Shown: piece by piece, positions 16,681-25,672 of the stretch | Position numbering within the stretch: position 1 is the stretch's first letter | How the letters are laid out: the number at the start of each line of letters is the position of its first letter | From: Streptobacillus ratti | GTDB taxonomy: Bacteria; Fusobacteriota; Fusobacteriia; Fusobacteriales; Leptotrichiaceae | Reading direction: 5' to 3' | NCBI RefSeq assembly: GCF_001891165.1 | Contig: NZ_LKKW01000016.1 | Coordinates: forward strand, 1-32,270 | Length of the DNA: 32,270 nucleotides | The notes under the pieces: generated by a model | Databases searched by the model: none | What the model was told of the DNA's origin: nothing | What the model saw: only the letters and a program-made list of their open reading frames with translations | Program-made: the position numbers and the translations under genes

Positions 16681-16712
16681 ATTATACCCCCCCACACACA
16701 CTATTTTGTCAA
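16681..16712 (-). promoter_or_regulatory. Promoter with repeat-filled spacer (candidate phase-variable) for the outer-membrane protein pair
   Basis: Minus strand TTGACA (16712-16707) and TATAAT (16686-16681) are both perfect consensus but sit 20 bases apart. The spacer contains GTGTGTGT followed by seven G (plus strand C7 at 16687-16693, then ACACACAC-like repeat to about 16701). Slippage in either tract would change the spacing toward or away from the optimal 17. Confidence 0.8.
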
Positions 16713-16757
16713 TGGTAAAATAACATCATGTTTACAATTAATAATTTTAATAATATC

Positions 16758-16787
16758 TTGCTATCACTTCTTATTTTATGGTATAGT
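16758..16787 (+). promoter_or_regulatory. Promoter of the acyltransferase gene
   Basis: TTGCTA (16758-16763), 18-base spacer ending TGG, TATAGT (16782-16787). AAGGAG follows before the ATG at 16815. Confidence 0.55.
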
Positions 16788-16814
16788 TATCTATATTAAA
16801 TAAGGAGTTTTCAA

Positions 16815-18575
16815 ATGAAAGAATTAAAAGGACTTAATGGATTACGTGCAGTTGCTGTAATTCTAGTTATTATTTATCATTTCTTCCCTAATATACTTTC
16901 TGGTGGATTTTTAGGAGTTGACTTATTTTTTGTATTATCAGGATACTTAATTACTTCAATATTAATAGAAAAAAATAATTTAAATATAAAAGAGTTTTAT
17001 TATAAGCGGTTTAAAAGATTATTTCCAGTATCTTTTTCTATGTTACTTATTTTAACTGTAATATTAGCATTAACTAATAAAGACTGGTTAATTAAAGAAA
17101 AAATGAATATATTAAATGGTTATATATATAATTCTAATTTACATTCTGTGCTTAGTAAATCTAATTATTTTGATAATTTTTCTATAGCATCGCCCGTTAA
17201 ACATTTATGGTCGCTTGCAATAGAAATGAAATTTTATATCTTATTTCCACTAATATTTCTAACTAATTTTGGGAAAAAATATATTAGACAAATACTAATA
17301 ACTCTATCCGTTATATCTTTAGTTTGTATAAATATATTGTATATAAAGGACAGTAAGAATTTATCAATTATATATTATCTATTAATTACTAGAATTTATG
17401 CTTTATGTATAGGTGGAATTTTTGCTACATTTATACCTTTATCAAAACTAGCTAAAAAAAATATTCCTACTTTAACAAAAATTTTAGGATTTATACTTTT
17501 AGGAATATCAATATATACTATGACTATAATAGATGAGCAATCTATATTTCTATATAAATACCTAGGTGTATTAATTTATTCAATTATATTTGGATTTATT
17601 ATACTATTTCTTTCAAATTCAAAAATACTTGGATTTTTTAACTATATAGGTAAATTATCATATAGTATATATATCTGGCATTATACTATATTTGTATTAA
17701 CGACACCTTATGAGGAATATTTAAATCCAAACTTTACTAATGTAATGATTAGAATATCAGTTACATTCTTTATCTCTATTTTATCATTCCATTTTATTGA
17801 AGAACCTATAAGAAAAAATGGATTTAAAAAATATTTTGAAAATCAACTTATAGCTGTAATTACTCTTTTGTTGTCAGTATTTTCTATTCTTTCTATTTCT
17901 GGAATGGACTTAGAATTATGGAGTTATAGGCTAATTGATGAAAAGGAAGTTGGTGTTAAATCACTTGATTTAAATGTTAATAAAATAAATGTTGATATTA
18001 AAAAAGAAGTTTCTAAAGAAATTTTAGTAGAAAAGAAAAAAATAAATAAAGTGTTAATGTTAGGAGATTCACTAGGGATAAATATTGCATATGCTTGGGC
18101 AAAAGTTCTTCCAATACTTGAAGTAGATGCACAAACTGGAAGATTTCTACATGATGCTATAGAAATATCAAAAAAATATACAAAATACAATAGTCCTGAT
18201 TCAAATGTTGTAATTATGCTTGGAACTAATGGACCTATAACATTAAAAGAAATAGAAAAAATCAGAAAAATATTTAATAAAGCAAATCTTTTTTTCATAA
18301 ATGTTAATGTCCCTAGAAAATGGACTAAAGGTGTAAATATGACATTAAAAGAAGCAAAGGAACTCTATGAAGATATTAAAATAATAGATTGGTATTCTTT
18401 ATCTAAAGATCATCCTGAATATTTTAGAAAAGACAGAGTCCATGTTAATGAAAATGGTGCTGAAGTATTAATAAAAGAGATAATGAGGGTTATGGATTCT
18501 GAATATGATATAGATGAAAATGCAAAACCTAAATTACATATAGTTCATGAATTAAGAAGCAAGGATAAAAAATAG
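16815..18575 (+). CDS. OatA-like membrane O-acetyltransferase (acyltransferase 3 + SGNH domain)
   Basis: The 586-residue protein has an N-terminal Acyl_transf_3 membrane domain (residues 1 to about 360, some ten hydrophobic spans) opening ELKGLNGLRAVAVILVIIYH and GFLGVDLFFVLSGYLI, with the conserved His and the R-K-R-like FYYKRFKRLFP loop. After a last span near 345-362 and a linker comes an extracytoplasmic SGNH esterase-like domain (about 410-575): LGDSLG with nucleophile Ser, LGTNGP, and DRVHVN near 540 with the catalytic Asp and His. Such proteins move acetyl groups across the membrane onto peptidoglycan, lipopolysaccharide or exopolysaccharide. The layout matches OatA and lipopolysaccharide O-acetylases; the acceptor is not known. 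It is a single gene. Confidence 0.9.
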   Translation: MKELKGLNGLRAVAVILVIIYHFFPNILSGGFLGVDLFFVLSGYLITSILIEKNNLNIKEFYYKRFKRLFPVSFSMLLILTVILALTNKDWLIKEKMNILNGYIYNSNLHSVLSKSNYFDNFSIASPVKHLWSLAIEMKFYILFPLIFLTNFGKKYIRQILITLSVISLVCINILYIKDSKNLSIIYYLLITRIYALCIGGIFATFIPLSKLAKKNIPTLTKILGFILLGISIYTMTIIDEQSIFLYKYLGVLIYSIIFGFIILFLSNSKILGFFNYIGKLSYSIYIWHYTIFVLTTPYEEYLNPNFTNVMIRISVTFFISILSFHFIEEPIRKNGFKKYFENQLIAVITLLLSVFSILSISGMDLELWSYRLIDEKEVGVKSLDLNVNKINVDIKKEVSKEILVEKKKINKVLMLGDSLGINIAYAWAKVLPILEVDAQTGRFLHDAIEISKKYTKYNSPDSNVVIMLGTNGPITLKEIEKIRKIFNKANLFFINVNVPRKWTKGVNMTLKEAKELYEDIKIIDWYSLSKDHPEYFRKDRVHVNENGAEVLIKEIMRVMDSEYDIDENAKPKLHIVHELRSKDKK

Positions 18576-18576
18576 A

Positions 18577-18609
18577 ATAAGGTGAGTGCTGTCGTGGCTC
18601 TCACCTTAT
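18577..18609. terminator. Bidirectional terminator between convergent genes
   Basis: ATAAGGTGAG (18577-18586) and CTCACCTTAT (18600-18609) form a perfect 10-bp stem with a 13-base loop. T-rich sequence follows on both strands (AATTTTAA on plus, TCTATTTTTTATCC on minus). Confidence 0.8.
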
Positions 18610-18621
18610 AATTTTAACTTC

Positions 18622-19980
18622 CTATTTTTCTTCTATTAATACCTCTAAATTACCGTCAATTCCTTTTTCTTTTAAATTTTCATAAAAATAATAATTTAAT
18701 GGGTGTATTATATAATTTTCATTTTCAAATTCTTTATTAATTAATTTTTGTACTAAATCTACCTTTTCTCCTTTAATAACATATATGTATTCATTCTTTA
18801 CAGATTTCACATTAATATATGTCATGTTACCAATTTTTTTAATTTCATCTTCTATTTCAAAATAATATGTCTTACGACTTGTTTCTACATCAGTCCCTTT
18901 ATACTCATTTAATTCTTTAAAGCTAACATCTCTTGAAATTAAATAATTATAATAAGACTTCAAATCTTTCCTTTGATTATGTGTAAGATTTTCTAAATTA
19001 TATAAAATTATAAAATTAGATTTCATTCTTCTTTCAGTTAAAGAAAAAGCATTAAAATATGGTATAAAGAATACTATTAATATGAAAAAAGCAAAAACTT
19101 TAGCATATTTTGATGTATCTATATATCTAAATAACTGTAAAATTAATATAACTAATAAAAATAGTCCAAATGTTAAAATAAAATATCTATTTTCTGTAAT
19201 ATCATATATTCTTATCTGTTTTATAACTATAAATATCATGTATAAAACTAAAGGTAAGGTAAATATAGGTACATATTTTTTCTTAACTACAGTATTAAGA
19301 GCTACCATAATATATCCAAGCCATAATATTAAATGTATCATAATACTTTGTTGTTTTGAAAATAACCCTAAATAAAGTATGATTATAAACGATATTAAAA
19401 ATATAGAAAATATATTATTTAAAATAATATATTCAACCTTATTTCTTGATGTATAATAAAGTATAAATATGACAGTAAATATTACTATCCATAAAGATAA
19501 TATAATTTTAAATTCAATATTTAATTTAAATAATTCAGATACAATCAATACTAAAAATGAATATAGTAATGTTGATAAAAATCCTAATCCTAAATGTATT
19601 ACAAGATTAATAGCTATCTGGTTAAAATTCATTCCCTCTGATAATAATTTTGAAAAATAAAGAAATAGTAATATTCCAATTAATGCTACTATCATCTTTT
19701 GATTTCTTTCATTTAACATTCCATTTCCTATTAATAAATATGATGCAAATGAATACATTGATGACATTACTAATATTTTAACTTGTTTATATCTTTGATT
19801 CTCAAATACTTTATAAAATAACCCTGTAGATATTAAACCAACTACAATAAATCCTAACATATTTGTATTATTTTCAAATACATCTTTTGTAAAATTAATA
19901 TATACAATCAATAATAATGACCAAATTATAGTAATAGGGTAATTCATTACTTCCTCTAATTTATATAATATTTTTTTCAT
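18622..19980 (-). CDS. Multi-span membrane protein, DUF4153-like
   Basis: The 452-residue protein has about ten hydrophobic segments in its first 325 residues and then a soluble C-terminal domain of about 125 residues rich in charged and aromatic residues. The segment QIRIYDITENRYFIL near residues 255-270 resembles the RI..YGLTE.RY signature of DUF4153 membrane proteins (recollection), and the ordering of spans fits. No enzymatic motif is seen. AAGGAGAATT precedes the ATG. It stands alone between the ftsZ terminator and the convergent acyltransferase; function unknown. Confidence 0.7.
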   Translation of the reverse strand: MKKILYKLEEVMNYPITIIWSLLLIVYINFTKDVFENNTNMLGFIVVGLISTGLFYKVFENQRYKQVKILVMSSMYSFASYLLIGNGMLNERNQKMIVALIGILLFLYFSKLLSEGMNFNQIAINLVIHLGLGFLSTLLYSFLVLIVSELFKLNIEFKIILSLWIVIFTVIFILYYTSRNKVEYIILNNIFSIFLISFIIILYLGLFSKQQSIMIHLILWLGYIMVALNTVVKKKYVPIFTLPLVLYMIFIVIKQIRIYDITENRYFILTFGLFLLVILILQLFRYIDTSKYAKVFAFFILIVFFIPYFNAFSLTERRMKSNFIILYNLENLTHNQRKDLKSYYNYLISRDVSFKELNEYKGTDVETSRKTYYFEIEDEIKKIGNMTYINVKSVKNEYIYVIKGEKVDLVQKLINKEFENENYIIHPLNYYFYENLKEKGIDGNLEVLIEEK

Positions 19981-20020
19981 AATTCTCCTTTTATTTTATA
20001 ATCTATTTTTATATATGAAA

Positions 20021-20050
20021 AGAAAACCTTTAGTTTCCTAAAAGTTTTCT
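20021..20050 (-). terminator. Strong terminator after ftsZ
   Basis: On the minus strand AGAAAACTTTTAG pairs with CTAAAGGTTTTCT (13 bp with one G-T pair) around a GAAA tetraloop, then TTTCATAT. It lies 18 bases after the ftsZ stop. Confidence 0.85.
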
Positions 20051-20067
20051 ATAAAAATTGTCTTTTA

Positions 20068-21180
20068 TTAATCATCAAATCTTGGATAAACAAATGGTTG
20101 TTCTCCTAGATTATTTTCTTCATTATTATTTTCTTCTACATCTCTTTTAACTTCAACATCAGAGTTTATTGTAGATGCAATAGATTTAACTTCTGTATCA
20201 AATCCTGTAGCAACTATAGTTACTCTTGTATCAGTTATACCATCTTCTGTCATTACACCAAGCATTACATCTATATTTGGATTTTCTGAATAAGCTATTA
20301 CTTCTTCTATTATATTATGGAAATCTTCAAATGAACCATCTGGTGAGATAGTAATATTTAATAATATCTTTTTAGCCCCTTTAATATTTCTATCAAGTAA
20401 TGGACTTTCAATAGCTTCTTTAACTGCTGTTAATACATCTTTACCTTGTTCTGCAATTCCAAATCCTACAACTGTTTCTCCAGCATCTTTCATTATCTGT
20501 TTAACATCAGCAAAATCTATATTAATTAATCCCTCTTTAGTTATTATTTCAGCTATACCCTTAACTGATCTATATAATACATCATTTGGAGCTAAGAACA
20601 TGCTCTTAACTTTATTAATAGATGTCTTATATGTTAATAAATTATCGTTAGGTATTACTATTAAAGTGTCTACATTTTTCTTAAGTTCATTTATTCCATT
20701 TTCTGCGTTAGTTTTTCTTATAGGTCCCTCAAATTTAAAAGGAGTTGTAACTACTGCTATAGTTAATATATCTAATTCTCTAGCAATTTCAGCAACTATT
20801 GGAGATGCTCCAGTTCCTGTTCCACCACCCATACCAGCAGTAATGAAAATCATGTCTTGACCTTGAATTATTTTTTTAATTTCACTTCTCATATCATCTG
20901 CTGCTGCTCTTGCTACAGCTGGAACTCCACCTGCTCCTAAAGTACCTATAGATATTTTAATATCTGCTGCCTTTTTTTCTAAATCTTGATGGTCAGTATT
21001 TATTGCTATATATTGAACACCCTCAATATTATATTCTTTCATGTAGTCAACAGCGTTACCACCGCCACCACCTACTCCTATAATACTAATTTTAGCTCCT
21101 TGAACATTAGCATTCACTGCTTGATTTTTGTTATTATTAATATATACTTGTTGTTGATATCCATTATAATTATTCTCCAT
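20068..21180 (-). CDS. ftsZ: Cell division protein FtsZ
   Basis: FtsZ is the tubulin-like GTPase that forms the division ring. The 370-residue protein has an unusual Gln/Asn-rich N-terminal 27 residues, then KISIIGVGGGGGNAV (31-44), NTDHQDL (61-67), the tubulin signature GGGTGTGASP (118-127), KKNVDTLIVIPNDNLL, and NIDFADVK (the T7 catalytic loop). The C-terminal linker is short and acidic; the tail ends PFVYPRFDD rather than the canonical DIPxFL peptide that binds FtsA. The ATG at 21186 touches GGAGGA, so the ATG at 21180, about six bases away, is chosen. It starts about 20 bases after ftsQ with no ftsA between. Confidence 0.97.
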   Translation of the reverse strand: MENNYNGYQQQVYINNNKNQAVNANVQGAKISIIGVGGGGGNAVDYMKEYNIEGVQYIAINTDHQDLEKKAADIKISIGTLGAGGVPAVARAAADDMRSEIKKIIQGQDMIFITAGMGGGTGTGASPIVAEIARELDILTIAVVTTPFKFEGPIRKTNAENGINELKKNVDTLIVIPNDNLLTYKTSINKVKSMFLAPNDVLYRSVKGIAEIITKEGLINIDFADVKQIMKDAGETVVGFGIAEQGKDVLTAVKEAIESPLLDRNIKGAKKILLNITISPDGSFEDFHNIIEEVIAYSENPNIDVMLGVMTEDGITDTRVTIVATGFDTEVKSIASTINSDVEVKRDVEENNNEENNLGEQPFVYPRFDD

Positions 21181-21199
21181 TACCATTCCTCCATTTTTA

Positions 21200-21853
21200 T
21201 TATTTTACCACTATATCTTTAAATCTTACATCTATATACTCTAATTCATTTTCCTTAATTTCTTCAGAATACACTTTATATGCTAATTCATATTTTTTAC
21301 TATTAATGTCTTTATTTGTGTATACATTAGTTCCATCAAGTAAGGTTAAAACAAACATTTCATTATTACTATATATCTCTGAAATTAGATGATACAATTT
21401 TGTATTTAAAACATTTAATAATAATTCTTTTAAATCATCAATTTTTTCTTCATTTATTTCTATTATAGGCAAATTATCATCTTTTATTTCTTTATAATAT
21501 GCAAAAATATTCATTTTTTTATCTATATAGTAATATTTATGATTTTTACTTATTATTCCTATAGGAACTCTTTCTTTTACATTAATATTTATAGTATCTG
21601 GAAATTTTCTTGAAATATCTATATTATCAATTCTAACATCTTCTTCTATTTTATTTCTCATTTCTGATAAATCTAGTAAAAATAACGATTGTCCTTTTAA
21701 TTTATCGAATTTAGATGAAATATCTTCTTTAACTAAATAGATATTACCTTTAACATTTACATTTTTAACTAAAAAGAAATCGCTTTCAATAAATAAAAAC
21801 ACAACATATACAAAAGCTATTAATAATAGTAATTTAATAATATATCCCTTCAT
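21200..21853 (-). CDS. ftsQ: Cell division protein FtsQ/DivIB
   Basis: FtsQ/DivIB is a bitopic membrane protein of the divisome that links FtsB/FtsL and septal synthases. The 217-residue protein has a short cytoplasmic start, one transmembrane segment (IIKLLLLIAFVYVVFLFI, about 5-22), a POTRA domain (FLVKNVNVKGNIYLV through FPDTININVKERVPIGII, about 27-105) and a beta domain after it. AGAGGA lies just before the ATG. The neighbour ftsZ follows after about 19 bases. The overall match is to family architecture rather than to a short signature, but POTRA features and context make the call firm. Confidence 0.88.
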   Translation of the reverse strand: MKGYIIKLLLLIAFVYVVFLFIESDFFLVKNVNVKGNIYLVKEDISSKFDKLKGQSLFLLDLSEMRNKIEEDVRIDNIDISRKFPDTININVKERVPIGIISKNHKYYYIDKKMNIFAYYKEIKDDNLPIIEINEEKIDDLKELLLNVLNTKLYHLISEIYSNNEMFVLTLLDGTNVYTNKDINSKKYELAYKVYSEEIKENELEYIDVRFKDIVVK

Positions 21854-21889
21854 TTTTCCTCTTTCATATTATGTATAGTTATTTAATTA

Positions 21890-21919
21890 ATTATACAACA
21901 TTATAGTTCTATTTGTCTA
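21890..21919 (-). promoter_or_regulatory. Promoter of ftsQ-ftsZ
   Basis: Minus strand TAGACA (21919-21914), 18-base spacer, TATAAT (21895-21890), about 36 bases before the ftsQ ATG. This suggests ftsQ-ftsZ can be transcribed apart from mnmE. Confidence 0.65.
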
Positions 21920-21984
21920 CCCTATTTTATTAATTGAAAAGACTTTGTTATAAAATTATCAATATAATTTTATCCATGATAATC

Positions 21985-23352
21985 TTATTTACCAACACAA
22001 AATTTAGCAAAAATATGATCTAATACATCTTCAGATGTAATTTCTCCTGTAATCTCTGATAATGAATCAAGCCCCTCTTTTAAATCTACTGATATTAAAT
22101 CTAAAGGCATACCCATATCTATAGTTTCAAATATATTTTTTATAGATTCTTTAGTTTTTTCTAAAGCTGTTTTGTGTCTAATATTTGTTAAAATTAATTT
22201 TTCTGAACTATCATCTATTTCATTGTCTGTAATAAATTCATAAATTTCATTTTCCATTTTATCCATATTTATATTATTTTGTGCTGAAATTTCAACTATA
22301 TTATTTAAACCATATTTAGATATATCTAATTTTCTTTCTAAATCTATTTTATTTAATAATACTATGTATTGTTTTTTTAGTTCTAATATTTTTTCTATTA
22401 CCCTAATATCTTCTTCTTCAATTTCCTTAGAACTATCTAAAACTAATAATACTAAATCAGCCATTTCTATAAATTCTAAACTTTTTTTAACTCCTATATT
22501 CTCAACTATATCATCAGTTTCTCTAATACCTGCTGTATCAACTAAAACTAAAGGTATTCCCTTGATATTTATTATTTCTTCTATAACGTCTCTTGTTGTC
22601 CCAGGAACAGATGTAACTATTGCTCTTTCTTCTTGAAGTAAAGTATTTAATAGAGTTGATTTACCTACATTAGGCTTACCTACTATTACTGTTTTAATTC
22701 CCTCTTTTATCTTTTTACCTTTATCATATGAGGAAATTAAAATATCAGCTTTTCTATAAACTTCTTCAAGTTTTCTTCTTAATTCTAATGGTAATGGATC
22801 ATCTATTCCCTCTTCTGGATAATCCATAACAACATTTACATGTGCTGTAATATCTAAAAATGCTTCCTTAAATTCTTTAATTTGATCTCTCAAACTACCT
22901 TTTAATTGATCTAAAGATAAAGAAACAGATTTCTCAGTTTTACCATGTATAATATCTATTACTGCCTCTGCTTGAGATAAATCTATTCTACCATTCATAA
23001 AAGCTCTTTTTGTAAATTCCCCTATTTCTGCCATTCTAGCACCTTTTTTTAGGACTACTTCAAGTATCTTTTTAGTAGTATAGTATCCACCATGACAATT
23101 AATTTCAACAATATCTTCTGTAGTATATGAACGAGGCCCTTTCATTCTGCTTACCAATACCTCATCTACAGTCTTACCCTCATCATATATATATCCATAA
23201 TTCAATTTATAGTTTCCTAAATCCTTATTTTTAGTATAGGGTATGAATATTTCATTTAATATTTCAAATGCTTTATCTCCAGAAATTCTAACTATTCCTA
23301 TCCCTGATTCACCTCTTGCAGTTGATATAGCTGCTATTGTATCAAAAAACAT
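21985..23352 (-). CDS. mnmE: tRNA modification GTPase MnmE
   Basis: MnmE, with MnmG, adds the (carboxymethyl)aminomethyl group to wobble U34 of certain tRNAs. The 455-residue protein has the N-terminal tetrahydrofolate-binding domain ([29 protein letters not shown] near 86-89), helical domain, and the inserted G domain: GKPNVGKST (225-233), the GTT-type switch, DTAG, NKID. It ends FCVGK, keeping the functional C-terminal C-x-GK motif. GGGAGGA precedes the ATG. mnmG, often next, is not in this window. A hairpin separates it from jag upstream. Confidence 0.97.
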   Translation of the reverse strand: MFFDTIAAISTARGESGIGIVRISGDKAFEILNEIFIPYTKNKDLGNYKLNYGYIYDEGKTVDEVLVSRMKGPRSYTTEDIVEINCHGGYYTTKKILEVVLKKGARMAEIGEFTKRAFMNGRIDLSQAEAVIDIIHGKTEKSVSLSLDQLKGSLRDQIKEFKEAFLDITAHVNVVMDYPEEGIDDPLPLELRRKLEEVYRKADILISSYDKGKKIKEGIKTVIVGKPNVGKSTLLNTLLQEERAIVTSVPGTTRDVIEEIINIKGIPLVLVDTAGIRETDDIVENIGVKKSLEFIEMADLVLLVLDSSKEIEEEDIRVIEKILELKKQYIVLLNKIDLERKLDISKYGLNNIVEISAQNNINMDKMENEIYEFITDNEIDDSSEKLILTNIRHKTALEKTKESIKNIFETIDMGMPLDLISVDLKEGLDSLSEITGEITSEDVLDHIFAKFCVGK

Positions 23353-23373
23353 TTATCCTCCCATACATGTTAA

Positions 23374-23392
23374 AAGCCCTGTTAAAGGGCTT
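23374..23392 (-). terminator. Hairpin between jag and mnmE (weak terminator or attenuator)
   Basis: AAGCCCT and AGGGCTT form a 7-bp GC-rich stem with a 5-base loop just after the jag stop; TTTTAAC follows on the minus strand. The short U-run suggests partial termination. Confidence 0.55.
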
Positions 23393-23395
23393 CAA

Positions 23396-24133
23396 CTATT
23401 TCTTATTTTTCAATTTAACTATTAAACATCTTTTTGGTTCCACACCAACACTAATAGTTTCTAATCCTGCTATCTTACTTATTTCTTCATGTATAATTTT
23501 TCTTTCTCTTGATGGCATAGGATTTAACTTAACTTTTCTTTGTGTTTTTATAACATTCTTAGCCGTTTTTTGTGCTAATTCTCTTAAAATATTTTCTCTT
23601 TTTTCTTTATAATTATTAGAATCAATAAATATTTTTACATTTTTAAATTCTTCTAATGACATTAATAAGTACTCTAAAGAAACTAAAGATATTCCTTTTT
23701 CCCCTATAATATATCTAATTTCATCACCAATTAATTCCACTTTATATATATTATCCTCAACAGTAATATCCTTAATACTAATATTTAAATTAGCTGTAGC
23801 TAAAAATTCTTTTATTACTATATTAAGTTTATCAACTTTTTTATCTTTTTCAACAACTGTTTTTACAACTTGTTTTTTAACAGGTTTTTCTTTTCTTACA
23901 TTTGGTTTTTTCACCTGTTCTTTTTTCACAGGTTTATTAGTTGTTTTTTCTTTCTCCATACCTTTTTTAACTATATTAACTAAATATTTCCCATTTGTGC
24001 TGAAAAATAAGAATTTAAAAGGTTTTTTTAATTCTTTAATAACTATAGTTTCATCATCTGCTAAAGAAATCAATTCTTTAATTTTCTCTCTTAACTCTGC
24101 TTCGCTTTTTGAACGAAATATTTTCCCTGTCAT
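23396..24133 (-). CDS. jag: RNA-binding protein KhpB/Jag
   Basis: Jag/KhpB is a cytoplasmic RNA-binding protein linked to cell elongation and RNA metabolism. The 245-residue protein has a Jag_N domain (about 1-52), a Lys-rich low-complexity linker (about 60-105), a KH-like domain with IRYIIGEKGISLVSLEYLL in place of the usual GxRGxTL motif, and a C-terminal R3H domain with RKVKLNPMPSRERKIIHEEI (Arg...His). Its ATG overlaps the yidC stop by one base (TAATG), giving coupled translation in the rpmH-rnpA-yidD-yidC-jag cluster. Confidence 0.95.
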   Translation of the reverse strand: MTGKIFRSKSEAELREKIKELISLADDETIVIKELKKPFKFLFFSTNGKYLVNIVKKGMEKEKTTNKPVKKEQVKKPNVRKEKPVKKQVVKTVVEKDKKVDKLNIVIKEFLATANLNISIKDITVEDNIYKVELIGDEIRYIIGEKGISLVSLEYLLMSLEEFKNVKIFIDSNNYKEKRENILRELAQKTAKNVIKTQRKVKLNPMPSRERKIIHEEISKIAGLETISVGVEPKRCLIVKLKNKK

Positions 24134-24810
24134 TACATATCTCTCCTATTCATAACATAAACCTGTTGTAATACTGATAATAAAGTATTTACAAAGTAAT
24201 AAAGATTAAGTCCTGATGGCATATTATAGAAAAGTAATAACATTAATATAGGCATTGAATACATCATAGTTTGCATACTACTTGCCGTTGGATCATTACT
24301 ATTTGTTCCCATTTTAGATTGCATTAACTTTTGTTGAAGGAATGTAAATACTCCTGTTAATAATGGTAATAAATTAATTGAAAAGCTTCCTAAAGTAAAT
24401 AATGCGTCTGGCTTACTTAAATTAAACCATAAAAAACTTGCATTTGATGGTAAGGCATTATTAGTAAATGCTTGATAAAGAGCTACAAATACTGGTAATT
24501 GTATAAGTACAGGTAAACATCCTCCTGCTGGATTTACTTTTTCCTCTTTATAAACTTCCATAGTTTTTTGACTTTGCATTTGTTTATCATCTTTATACTT
24601 CTCTTTTATAGCCTCTAACTTCGGCTGAATTTCTCTCATTCTTTTCATTGATTTTTCTTGTTTTAAAGTTAAAGGTAATAATAATAACCTAACTAAAAAT
24701 GTTGTAACAATAATTGCTATACCATAGTTACCAACAAATCCATAAATTAAATTTAATAACTTAACTGCTATATCTACTAGCCATTTTGGTGCTAAAACAA
24801 ATCCTAACAT
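24133..24810 (-). CDS. yidC: Membrane protein insertase YidC/Oxa1, short form
   Basis: YidC inserts and folds inner-membrane proteins with or without SecYEG. At 225 residues it is the short Oxa1/SpoIIIJ-type form, without the large periplasmic domain of proteobacterial YidC; no lipobox is seen. The groove arginine is Arg41 in TTFLVRLLLLPLTL, followed by the coiled cytoplasmic loop (MRE...EKYKDDKQMQ), NPAGGCLPVLIQLPVFVALYQAF, and C-terminal spans SSMQTMMYSMPILMLLLF and LNLYYFVNTLLS. It sits between yidD (11 bases upstream) and jag, the classic order. Confidence 0.96.
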   Translation of the reverse strand: MLGFVLAPKWLVDIAVKLLNLIYGFVGNYGIAIIVTTFLVRLLLLPLTLKQEKSMKRMREIQPKLEAIKEKYKDDKQMQSQKTMEVYKEEKVNPAGGCLPVLIQLPVFVALYQAFTNNALPSNASFLWFNLSKPDALFTLGSFSINLLPLLTGVFTFLQQKLMQSKMGTNSNDPTASSMQTMMYSMPILMLLLFYNMPSGLNLYYFVNTLLSVLQQVYVMNRRDM

Positions 24811-24821
24811 AATATTCCTTT

Positions 24822-25031
24822 CTATTTTAAAGCGTCATTTCCCCCTGGGTGAAAAGGATGGCATTTAAGTATTCTTTTTATAGCTAAAAATAAACCTTTT
24901 AATACTCCATATTTAATTATAGCTTGTTTAGAATACTCTGAACAAGTTGGATAAAATCTGCATACTCTTGGAGTGTGTCTTGAAATATATTTTTGGTAAA
25001 AGTTAATCATGCTAATTAATATTTTTTTCAT
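24822..25031 (-). CDS. yidD: Membrane protein insertion efficiency factor YidD
   Basis: YidD is a small amphipathic inner-membrane-associated protein that helps YidC-dependent insertion. All family features are in the 69 residues: an N-terminal amphipathic helix ([17 protein letters not shown]), the conserved [13 protein letters not shown], and HPFHPGG near the end. Its start overlaps the end of rnpA by 20 bases, as is common in this cluster. Confidence 0.96.
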   Translation of the reverse strand: MKKILISMINFYQKYISRHTPRVCRFYPTCSEYSKQAIIKYGVLKGLFLAIKRILKCHPFHPGGNDALK

Positions 25032-25356
25032 ATTTGTTCTTTCTTTTAAATATATTTTTTAAATCTTGTTCTATATCTTGGTATTTTATTTCTTTCATCT
25101 TATCTTTAAAAATACTCTTTGCTACAAGTACATATTCTTTATCTAATCTAAATAAATCTATATTTAATCTAGTTGCTTCTCTTAATAATCTTTTAGCTCT
25201 TGATCTATATACTGAATTTCCTGTTTTTTTACTCGCAACAAAACCTAATTTTTGTTTTTTTGCATTACATTCAAAAATTAGGACATACTTCCCAGATAAC
25301 TTTTTACCTTTATTATATACCCTATTAAATTCTTTGTTTTTTCTCAACTTTTCCAT
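25012..25356 (-). CDS. rnpA: Ribonuclease P protein component
   Basis: RnpA binds the RNase P RNA and helps 5' maturation of tRNAs. The 114-residue basic protein begins [20 protein letters not shown] and has the RNR-type motif as [14 protein letters not shown] (Ser where Asn is usual), in the helix that contacts the RNA. The C-terminus is Lys-rich. It lies 49 bases after rpmH, but a strong terminator fills that gap, so most rpmH transcripts should not reach it. Confidence 0.95.
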   Translation of the reverse strand: MEKLRKNKEFNRVYNKGKKLSGKYVLIFECNAKKQKLGFVASKKTGNSVYRSRAKRLLREATRLNIDLFRLDKEYVLVAKSIFKDKMKEIKYQDIEQDLKNIFKRKNKYEKNIN

Positions 25357-25374
25357 ACTTTACTCCACGTTTTT

Positions 25375-25407
25375 AAAAAAAACCGGTGTAATCAAATGTC
25401 ACCGGTT
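25375..25407 (-). terminator. Intrinsic terminator between rpmH and rnpA
   Basis: Minus strand AACCGGTG (25407-25400) and CACCGGTT (25388-25381) form a perfect 8-bp GC-rich stem, followed by a run of eight T. The stem begins within the rpmH stop codon. Confidence 0.85.
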
Positions 25408-25540
25408 ATGCTGATAATTTAGCTCTTCCTTTTGCTCTTCTTCTCTTAAGAACGTTTCTTCCACTCTTAGTTTTCATTCTTAATCTAAATCCGTGATCCA
25501 TTTTTCTTTTTCTTTTATTTGGTTGATATGTTCTTTTCAT
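25406..25540 (-). CDS. rpmH: 50S ribosomal protein L34
   Basis: L34 is a small basic protein of the large ribosomal subunit. Translating the minus strand from ATG at 25540 gives 44 residues beginning [20 protein letters not shown] and ending AKGRAKLSA, with the usual [23 protein letters not shown] pattern. AAAGGAAAGGA lies upstream. It is the first gene of the rpmH-rnpA-yidD-yidC-jag cluster and has its own strong promoter; dnaA is not adjacent in this window. Confidence 0.97.
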   Translation of the reverse strand: MKRTYQPNKRKRKMDHGFRLRMKTKSGRNVLKRRRAKGRAKLSA

Positions 25541-25587
25541 TATATTATTTTCCTTTCCTTTGTTTAAATCTCAGTGATACATTCCTT

Positions 25588-25616
25588 ATTTTATACTAAA
25601 TAAGGGAAGTTGTCAA
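25588..25616 (-). promoter_or_regulatory. Promoter of rpmH
   Basis: Minus strand TTGACA (25616-25611), 17-base spacer, TAAAAT (25593-25588). An 8-bp inverted repeat, CCTTATTT/AAATAAGG (25584-25591 and 25598-25605), overlaps the -10 box. Confidence 0.8.
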
Positions 25617-25672
25617 GTCTTTTTTCTTTACAAAATGCTGCCTAAAAGTAATAAAAACTAAATAAATTTCTT

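Noticed and set aside
21940-21975. AT-only inverted repeat (ATAAAATTA/TAATTTTAT) after mnmE as a terminator
   Set aside because: The stem has no GC pairs and no T-run follows on the minus strand.
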